DNA from: Thermoanaerobaculia bacterium | Lineage (GTDB): Bacteria; Acidobacteriota; Thermoanaerobaculia; Multivoradales; UBA5704 | Reading direction: 5' to 3' | Assembly (NCBI GenBank): GCA_025937035.1 | Contig: JAICSG010000077.1 | Coordinates: 1 to 10,443 of the forward strand | Length of the DNA stretch: 10,443 nucleotides | Part shown: positions 6,198 to 10,443 of the stretch, one piece after another | How positions within the stretch are numbered: position 1 is the first letter of the stretch | Layout of the letters: each line of letters begins with the position of its first letter | Position numbers and translations under genes: made by a program | The notes under the pieces: generated by a model | Databases searched by the model: none | The model's input: the letters and a program-made list of their open reading frames with translations, nothing else | Told to the model about the DNA's origin: nothing

Positions 6198-7739
6198 CTA
6201 ATCCCCCAGATAGCGGAGCACCTCGGCCGGGCCGGGGGTGAAGCGCAGGGCACGGATCGCTCCATGCCCCCGCACCTCGACGCCCAGGTAGCGGCCGGAA
6301 CGGACCTCGAGGGCGATCGAATCCCCGTTGACGATGGGCCCGCCGGTGTCCCCGATCTTGCGGATCACGAAGCGCTCGGAAGGGCCGGCGGTGGAGGCGC
6401 GGGCCCAGAGCTGCCCACCGGAGCCGGGATCGACGCTCAGGTAGAGCCCGTCATGAGACTGGAGGCTCACCTCGTCGCCGCTCATCAGCGCGCCGCCGTT
6501 CCAGTCCTTGAGCGTGAAGGTCTCCCAGAAATTGCCGCGGATCCAGAGCCGGGCCTCGACCGCGCCGTCCCCCTGCGGGTCGACCGAAAAATATTGGTTC
6601 GAAAAGCTTCGCAGCGAAACTCTATGAAGCGCCGCTGGGAGCTGGGAGGCCAGCGAGCTCCACACGGGCGCCTTGTCGCCGTCGGGGCGGATCAGCCAGA
6701 ACCCCCGCAGATCCTGGTTGGCCGGCCGGCCGGTGTAGGTCTGGAGCGCCTCGTTGCAGTAGACCTCCCAATAGACGGCGTAGCGCACCCCCCAGCCGAG
6801 CGCCGCCTCCATCAGCTTCCGGATGCGCTCGAACCGCTCCCCCGTGGGGGCCCCCTGGTCCTTGGCCATGCCGTACTCGCCCAGGTAGATGTTGGAGCGG
6901 CCGAGCATCTTGCTCTCTGGCGCCTTCGACTGCAGGTAGTCGAGCGCCCGGGTGAGCTCAGCCTGAGTGAAGTCGAGGTCCCAACTGGAGTAGGAGTAGA
7001 GGTCGCAGTGGGTGTAGGGGATGACGTTGTTGGTGGCCGTCACCTTGCCCGCCATGGCGTCGGTTAGGAAGTTGACCTCGGCCGCGTGGAGCACCTGGAC
7101 ACCGCGAGGTCCCACCTCCTGGCGGGCCTGCTCCACGCCGTCCTGGCGGGCGTTCCACCAGTCGATCATCCCCTGGAGGCGCACCGGATCGGGATCGGCG
7201 CCGCCGGCCAATCCCTCGCGCAGGAGGTGGTCCCCCTCCCAATTCTGCAGGATGAAGGTCTTCCCCGAGCCCGCGTAGGTGGTGAGGAGGTATTTCGCCA
7301 GCCGGTACATCTGATCGCGCTCGGCGGCGGCCTCCTCGGGCGTCAGGCCGTCGAGGAACTGCGGCGAGATGGTGACCGGCGTGATCTCCAGGATGATCGT
7401 GGAGAACGGCTTGGCGAAGAGCTCCTGGAGGTATGGCCGCTGGGCCAGCTCGACCACGTCGGCGGACAGGGGGGTCCAGTCGGAGTTGAAGGGGTAGAGC
7501 TCCTGCATGTGGCCCGGGTAGAGGAAGACCTTGATCACCCGGCTGCCGAGCTCCAGGACGCGGTCGGCTCCCTCGTTGAGGAAATCCTCGCCGGTGAAGT
7601 TGTAGCGGCCCGCGGCGTGGGCCACCCCGAGCACGTCGCGGGCGTCCACGGCGCCGGCCGCGCTGGCGGAAAGAACCGTGGCCGCGAGGAGGAGGAGCCC
7701 GGCGAGCGCTCCCCTGCGGAGAGGGGTGAGGAGACGCAT
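6198..7739 (-). CDS. Secreted glycosidase-like protein with C-terminal fascin-type beta-trefoil
   Basis: A 513-residue exported protein. Residues 1-30 are a signal peptide (RR at 8-9, LAGLLLLAATVLSASA core, AGA near cleavage). Residues about 35-367 read like a (beta/alpha)8 glycoside hydrolase of the cellulase superfamily: strand ends FILQNWEGDH (162-171, E168), HAAEVNF (218-224), DLYSYSSWD (246-254), NIYLGEYGM (283-291, E288) and YAVYWEVYCNE (320-330). E168 and E288 are plausible acid/base and nucleophile, but I cannot name a GH family. Residues about 373-513 contain three repeats of roughly 45-50 residues, each opening with a strand and a Y-[FL]-[SG]-V core (VSLRSFSNQYFSV at 374, VSLQSHDGLYLSV at 424, IALEVRSGRYLGV at 475), the signature of a fascin-like beta-trefoil, here possibly a sugar-binding module. 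I chose the ATG at 7739 because it begins the signal peptide; longer reading upstream would overlap the oxidoreductase gene. No good Shine-Dalgarno is visible. Confidence 0.82.
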   Translation of the reverse strand: MRLLTPLRRGALAGLLLLAATVLSASAAGAVDARDVLGVAHAAGRYNFTGEDFLNEGADRVLELGSRVIKVFLYPGHMQELYPFNSDWTPLSADVVELAQRPYLQELFAKPFSTIILEITPVTISPQFLDGLTPEEAAAERDQMYRLAKYLLTTYAGSGKTFILQNWEGDHLLREGLAGGADPDPVRLQGMIDWWNARQDGVEQARQEVGPRGVQVLHAAEVNFLTDAMAGKVTATNNVIPYTHCDLYSYSSWDLDFTQAELTRALDYLQSKAPESKMLGRSNIYLGEYGMAKDQGAPTGERFERIRKLMEAALGWGVRYAVYWEVYCNEALQTYTGRPANQDLRGFWLIRPDGDKAPVWSSLASQLPAALHRVSLRSFSNQYFSVDPQGDGAVEARLWIRGNFWETFTLKDWNGGALMSGDEVSLQSHDGLYLSVDPGSGGQLWARASTAGPSERFVIRKIGDTGGPIVNGDSIALEVRSGRYLGVEVRGHGAIRALRFTPGPAEVLRYLGD

Positions 7740-7757
7740 CTTCAGATAGTGTACGGT

Positions 7758-7773
7758 TGAGGATGGTTCCTCA
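7758..7773. promoter_or_regulatory. Inverted repeat in divergent intergenic region (candidate operator)
   Basis: TGAGGA and TCCTCA, perfect reverse complements separated by TGGT, lie in the 49-base gap between the divergent trefoil-protein and oxidoreductase genes. The position would allow a repressor to act on either promoter. No regulator gene is adjacent, and a six-base-arm repeat may be chance. Confidence 0.25.
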
Positions 7774-7788
7774 TCACAGGGGAGGACG

Positions 7789-8754
7789 ATGAAAGCCGCG
7801 GTGATCGACGCATACGGGGGGAGCGACCGGCTCCAGATCCGGGAGATCCCGGAGCCTGGGGAGCCCGGGCCGGGGCAGGTGCGGCTGCGGGTGCGGGCGG
7901 CGAGCGTGAACCCCATCGATTGGAAGATGCGCCGTGGCAGCCTGCGGTTCGTCATGCCGGCGAAGTTTCCCCTCGTCCTCGGCCACGACGTGGCCGGCGA
8001 GGTGGACGCGATCGGCCCCGAGGTGACCCGCTTCGAGGTGGGCGACCCGGTCTTCGGGCTCGTCGATCCCCGCGCTCCGGGGGGCTCCTACGCCGAGCTG
8101 GCCCTGGCGCGGGAATCCGCCCTGGCGCCGATGCCCCAGGCGCTCTCCTTCGAAGAAGCCGCGGCGCTGCCCGTGGCCGGCCTGACCGCCCTCCAGGCCC
8201 TGCGCGACAAAGGGGAGCTGGTGGCGGGGGAGACGGTGGTAATCAATGGCGCTTCCGGGGGCGTGGGGCACCTCGCCGTGCAGATCGCGCACACCGTGGG
8301 AGCCCGGGTGACCGGCACCTCCAGCCGCCCGAGCCTGGATTTCGTCCGCTCCCTGGGGGCTGGCGAGGCGATCGATTACGAGGAGGAGGACTTCGCCGGC
8401 CGCGACGACGCCTGGGACGTGATCTTCGACGCCGCCGGCAACCGGACCTATCAGGACTGCGAGCCCTCGCTCTCCCGCGACGGCGGGATCTACGTGACCA
8501 CCGAGGTCGGCCCCCGCTCCTTCCTCAACGGGCTCTTCACCGGCCTCGCGGGCCTCTTCGGCCAGAAGAGGCGGGCCCGCTGGATCACCGTCGCTCCCAA
8601 AGCCGAGGACCTCGCCTTCCTCGCCCGGCTGGTGGAGCAGGGGAGGGTCCGGCCGGAGATCCACGAGGTCTTCCCGCTGAGCCGCATCCGCGAGGCCCAC
8701 GACCTCGGCGAGCGGGGCGGGGTGCGAGGGAAGATCGCGGTGCGGGTGGGGTAG
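7789..8754 (+). CDS. Zinc-independent MDR oxidoreductase (quinone oxidoreductase-like, NAD(P)H-dependent)
   Basis: A 321-residue cytosolic enzyme of the medium-chain dehydrogenase/reductase superfamily. The N-terminal GroES-like domain (about 1-125) includes SVNPIDWKMRRG and PLVLGHDVAGEVDAIG. The Rossmann domain has the glycine-rich turn GASGGVGHLAVQIA (154-167) preceded by ETVVIN. The strand that follows ends TGTSSRPS rather than in an acidic residue, which favours NADPH over NADH. The structural and catalytic zinc cysteines of alcohol dehydrogenases are absent, so this is the quinone oxidoreductase/enoyl reductase-like branch (near RTN4IP1-type and NAD(P)-dependent alcohol dehydrogenase annotations). 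Substrate is unknown; reduction of quinones or reactive alpha,beta-unsaturated carbonyls is the family expectation. GGGGAGGACG right before the ATG is a strong ribosome binding site. The MKAAVIDAYGG start is standard for the family, and length is normal. Confidence 0.93.
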   Translation: MKAAVIDAYGGSDRLQIREIPEPGEPGPGQVRLRVRAASVNPIDWKMRRGSLRFVMPAKFPLVLGHDVAGEVDAIGPEVTRFEVGDPVFGLVDPRAPGGSYAELALARESALAPMPQALSFEEAAALPVAGLTALQALRDKGELVAGETVVINGASGGVGHLAVQIAHTVGARVTGTSSRPSLDFVRSLGAGEAIDYEEEDFAGRDDAWDVIFDAAGNRTYQDCEPSLSRDGGIYVTTEVGPRSFLNGLFTGLAGLFGQKRRARWITVAPKAEDLAFLARLVEQGRVRPEIHEVFPLSRIREAHDLGERGGVRGKIAVRVG

Positions 8755-8774
8755 GGGGCCTTCACACCCTGGAA

Positions 8775-9146
8775 TCAGGCTTCATCGACGTCCTGCCTGG
8801 TAGGGCCTGCCCCACCGGCCTCATCGGAGCGCACCCGGTGTAGGAGCTCTCGCAGCTCCGCGGCGATATCACCTGGAGGATTCCCTCTAAGGCCCTTCTC
8901 GATCAGGCGCTTGGCTTCACCGAAGTCCCGGCAGTCGCGGGCCAGGGTGGCCGCGCTGCGATAGAGGACGGACCTCGTCGGCTCGTAGTCGTAGGCGCCT
9001 TCCAGGAGCTCCGCCGCCTTCCGCTCATGCTCAAAGGCCGAGCGAAACAGCTCTCGGGCTTGCCGCGGATCCCGGGAGAGCAAAGCCTGGTCGGCGAAAT
9101 CCATCGCGAGCTCGTGGAATTGAGAAACCTTGGCTAGATCTTTCAT
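8775..9146 (-). CDS. Small TPR-like helical protein, second gene of an uncharacterised pair
   Basis: A 123-residue, wholly helical, charged protein with no signal peptide or membrane segment, so cytosolic. Residues about 8-50 (SQFHELAMDFADQALLSR then ARELFRSAFEHERKAAELL) and about 55-95 (EPTRSVLYRSAATLARDC then FGEAKRLIEKGLRGNPP) look like tetratricopeptide-style helix pairs. The EPTRSVLYRSAATLA and AKRLIEKGLRGNPP blocks are the strongest candidates for conservation. I recall homologues in several environmental phyla next to a partner like the gene upstream, but no known function. The start at 9146 is chosen because its ATG overlaps the TGA of the upstream gene (ATGA), implying translational coupling; an alternative start at 9227 would overlap that gene by about 85 bases. 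Regular homologues run a little further with a different tail; here the last 17 residues or so (EAGGAGPTRQDVDEA) look unstructured. It converges on the oxidoreductase gene. Confidence 0.82.
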   Translation of the reverse strand: MKDLAKVSQFHELAMDFADQALLSRDPRQARELFRSAFEHERKAAELLEGAYDYEPTRSVLYRSAATLARDCRDFGEAKRLIEKGLRGNPPGDIAAELRELLHRVRSDEAGGAGPTRQDVDEA

Positions 9147-9517
9147 GGCTTCATGATCCTCAAGCTGGGCCGGCTGACCCTGGTCAAGTGGAGCAAAGGC
9201 CGGCTGAACTCCACGACGCCGATCCAAGAGGGGCTGGAGGTGCGGAATCGCTGGATCTGCCTGATTTTTTCCGCGATTCGGCCCTTGATCACCGCCTCGC
9301 CGCCTTTCCGGATTCCTGAAACCTCCAACCGCTCTCCCTTCTGCAGAAGGGTGTCCTCCTCCGAGCCTAACCAGTAATCGTAACCAGTACCCTTGCGGGA
9401 GCGATGCAGGACGACCAAGTCTGTAAGGCTCCGCATAGCCAGGATAGCAACACCGCAGGCTCCGAGCTCGGTCGCCTCCTCGTCATCTCGATGAGAGAGC
9501 ACCATCTGACGGCTCAC
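9143..9517 (-). CDS. Uncharacterised 124-residue protein with DYWLG/LEVSGI motifs, first gene of a pair
   Basis: A cytosolic alpha/beta-looking protein of unknown function. It has an N-terminal acidic helix ([18 protein letters not shown], 11-28), then [14 protein letters not shown] (38-51), RLEVSGI (63-69), a basic helix [11 protein letters not shown] (81-91) and a strand GVVEFSRP (100-107). The GTGYDYWLG...RLEVSGI...VVEFS series is what I remember as the hallmark of a small protein family found beside TPR-like partners such as the next gene. The arrangement Asp, then Glu-x-Ser on the following strand loosely recalls restriction-endonuclease-like folds, but the usual lysine is a serine, so that is only a guess. 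The start is uncertain: GTG at 9517, two codons after an in-frame stop, or ATG at 9505; neither has a convincing ribosome binding site. It is divergent from pyrR. Sequence alone does not say toxin, nuclease or regulator. Confidence 0.75.
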   Translation of the reverse strand: MSRQMVLSHRDDEEATELGACGVAILAMRSLTDLVVLHRSRKGTGYDYWLGSEEDTLLQKGERLEVSGIRKGGEAVIKGRIAEKIRQIQRFRTSSPSWIGVVEFSRPLLHLTRVSRPSLRIMKP

Positions 9518-9523
9518 ACTTCA

Positions 9524-9552
9524 TTGACATCCCCCCGCCCCCGGCATACGAT
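9524..9552 (+). promoter_or_regulatory. Strong sigma-70-type promoter for pyrR-pyrB
   Basis: A perfect -35 TTGACA (9524-9529) and a -10 TACGAT (9547-9552) are separated by 17 bases, the ideal spacing. Transcription would start near 9559, giving a leader of only about 20 bases before the pyrR ATG at 9580. Confidence 0.7.
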
Positions 9553-9556
9553 GCCG
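9542..9556. promoter_or_regulatory. Perfect 15-base palindrome over the pyrR -10 element (candidate operator)
   Basis: CGGCAT and ATGCCG flank a central ACG, a perfect inverted repeat with six-base arms that contains the whole -10 hexamer of the pyrR promoter. A dimeric repressor bound here would block the promoter. It also lies upstream of the divergent two-gene module, so it could act on both. No matching regulator is in the window. Confidence 0.45.
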
Positions 9557-9579
9557 CGGATCTGGAGCGACCCCCACCC

Positions 9580-10143
9580 ATGGCCAAGAACCTGACGCCG
9601 AAGACGACGATCCTCGACGCCAAGCAGATGGCCCGGATCATTCGCCGGATGGCGGGTGAGATCGCCGAGCGCCATCACGGCAACCTGAGCTCGGTCCTCC
9701 TGGCCGGCATCCGCACCCGCGGCGTCCCCCTCGCTGAAAAGATCGCCGCCGAGATCGAGCGGATGGAGGGGGTCAAGCTCCCCGTCGGCATCCTCGACAT
9801 CACCCTCTATCGCGACGACCTCTCGACCGTCGGCCCGCAGCCGCAGGTCAAGGGGACCCATCTGCCGCGGCCGATCGACGACTGCGCGGTCATTCTCTGC
9901 GACGACGTCCTCTACACCGGCCGTACCGTGCGGGCGGCCCTCGATGAGCTGATCGACTTCGGCCGCCCGCGCATCGTGCAGCTCGCCGTGCTGATCGACC
10001 GCGGCCACCGCGAGCTGCCGATCCAGGCCGACTTCGTGGGCAAGAAGGTCCCCACCTCGCAGAGCGAGATCATCGAGGTCTCCTTCCTCGCCACCGACCC
10101 GACCGAGCAGGTGCGCATCCTGGAGCGGCCCCCCCCCCAATGA
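9580..10143 (+). CDS. pyrR: Bifunctional pyr operon regulator / uracil phosphoribosyltransferase PyrR
   Basis: A 187-residue cytosolic type I phosphoribosyltransferase of the PyrR family, converting uracil and PRPP to UMP and, in Firmicutes and actinobacteria, binding pyr mRNA. Signature segments are [16 protein letters not shown] (41-56), [11 protein letters not shown] (72-82), the PRPP loop [13 protein letters not shown] (104-116) with both acidic residues, then [20 protein letters not shown], which is highly specific for PyrR over Upp or other phosphoribosyltransferases. Length is usual. Expression likely depends on the TTGACA/TACGAT promoter upstream; the leader is too short to hold a classical PyrR attenuator ahead of this gene. 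The nearest Shine-Dalgarno-like GGAG is about 12 bases before the ATG, so initiation may be modest. The gene ends in ten consecutive C (three Pro codons plus the next base) and its TGA overlaps the pyrB start. Confidence 0.95.
   Translation: MAKNLTPKTTILDAKQMARIIRRMAGEIAERHHGNLSSVLLAGIRTRGVPLAEKIAAEIERMEGVKLPVGILDITLYRDDLSTVGPQPQVKGTHLPRPIDDCAVILCDDVLYTGRTVRAALDELIDFGRPRIVQLAVLIDRGHRELPIQADFVGKKVPTSQSEIIEVSFLATDPTEQVRILERPPPQ
10129..10138 (+). repeat. C10 homopolymer at the pyrR 3' end, just before pyrB start
   Basis: Ten C in a row encode the prolines of the ERPPPQ tail of PyrR and end one base before the pyrB ATG. Such runs are slippage-prone. Reading one base back here (or one extra C) would move the reading frame from pyrR into pyrB without meeting the pyrR stop. 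Confidence 0.9.
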
Positions 10144-10443
10144 CCCCGGAGACCCCCATCCGCTGGAAACGCAAGGACCTGCTGGGCATCGCCGAGCTCT
10201 CCCCGGCCGAGATCGAGCTCATCCTCGACACCGCCGAATCGTTCAGCGAGATCGGCGACCGGCCGATCAAGAAGGTCCCCACCCTGCGCGGCAAGACCGT
10301 GCTCAACCTCTTTTTCGAGGCCTCCACCCGCACCCGGTCGAGCTTCGAGATCGCCGAGAAGCGGCTGTCGGCCGACAACATCAACTTCTCGACCTCCGGC
10401 TCGGCCCTGGAGAAGGGGGAGACGCTGGTCGACACCGCGCTCA
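10140..10443 (+). CDS. pyrB: Aspartate carbamoyltransferase catalytic subunit (N-terminal part)
   Basis: The first 101 codons of PyrB, cut by the right edge. The enzyme condenses carbamoyl phosphate with L-aspartate to N-carbamoyl-aspartate in de novo UMP synthesis. The carbamoyl-phosphate binding motif STRTR (62-66) in [19 protein letters not shown] is intact, as is the [13 protein letters not shown] segment (88-100), whose lysine (K91) corresponds to the active-site lysine donated to the neighbouring subunit. The start ATG overlaps the pyrR TGA by the ATGA quartet, so translation is coupled; GGAG at 10122-10125 is a distant Shine-Dalgarno. The pyrR-pyrB order is typical of operons that continue with pyrC, which is likely beyond the window. 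Confidence 0.96.
   Translation, partial: MTPETPIRWKRKDLLGIAELSPAEIELILDTAESFSEIGDRPIKKVPTLRGKTVLNLFFEASTRTRSSFEIAEKRLSADNINFSTSGSALEKGETLVDTAL

Noticed and set aside
7740..7955. N-terminal extension of the trefoil protein to 585 residues
   Set aside because: It would overlap the divergent oxidoreductase gene by over 160 bases and would bury the signal peptide that begins at the ATG at 7739.
7789..8754. Zinc-dependent alcohol dehydrogenase
   Set aside because: The GHE-type zinc motif and the four structural cysteines are absent; the sequence fits the zinc-independent quinone oxidoreductase branch.
8775..9517. Calling the small gene pair a toxin-antitoxin system outright
   Set aside because: Architecture is compatible, but neither protein matches a known toxin or antitoxin motif, so only an unknown-function module is claimed.
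1..10443. Mobile elements, CRISPR arrays, tRNA or rRNA genes
   Set aside because: I found no direct-repeat arrays, transposase-like frames, terminal inverted repeats with duplications, or tRNA-like cloverleaf segments on either strand by eye.

Overview
The window is GC-rich bacterial chromosome, very densely coded. It has 12 genes, two of them cut by the window edges, and no intergenic gap longer than about 71 bases. Domain content suggests a Gram-negative, non-pathogenic environmental lineage. The relevant content is a sulfotransferase/glycosyltransferase fusion, a PilZ protein, secreted orphan enzymes, a pyrR-pyrB operon, and a two-gene module that I know from memory in several environmental phyla. 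I would guess Acidobacteriota or a neighbour such as Myxococcota or Planctomycetota, but no taxonomic marker is present and this is inference. I see no tRNA, rRNA, CRISPR array, transposase, phage gene or other sign of a mobile element.

Layout: (1) 1-2027, minus strand: a TrkA-domain-fused CPA1-type cation/proton antiporter, followed 15 bases downstream by the start of an unrecognised membrane-anchored protein that runs off the left edge. (2) 2066-4359, plus strand: a two-domain sulfotransferase plus GT2 glycosyltransferase with a coiled-coil tail, then a single-domain PilZ protein with its own clear promoter. (3) 4367-8754, four genes in alternating directions: a secreted DUF2891 protein (-), a hemolysin III/PAQR-family membrane protein (+), a secreted protein with a TIM-barrel glycosidase-like region joined to a fascin-type beta-trefoil (-), and a zinc-independent MDR oxidoreductase (+). 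(4) 8775-9517, minus strand: two small genes overlapping by four bases. They encode a 124-residue uncharacterised protein with DYWLG and LEVSGI cores and a 123-residue TPR-like helical protein. This pair is the best candidate for an undescribed system. (5) 9580-10443, plus strand: pyrR and the first part of pyrB, overlapping by ATGA, with a near-consensus sigma-70-type promoter upstream.

The alternation of strands means most genes are probably transcribed alone. The real co-transcribed units are antiporter plus partial gene, the small two-gene module, and pyrR-pyrB. Three surface or envelope functions sit close together (sulfated polysaccharide synthesis, a putative c-di-GMP receptor, a carbohydrate-active secreted enzyme), but nothing in the sequence proves they work in one pathway. 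The pyrimidine genes are the clearest functional unit: PyrR as regulator or uracil phosphoribosyltransferase, and PyrB catalysing the committed step of UMP synthesis.
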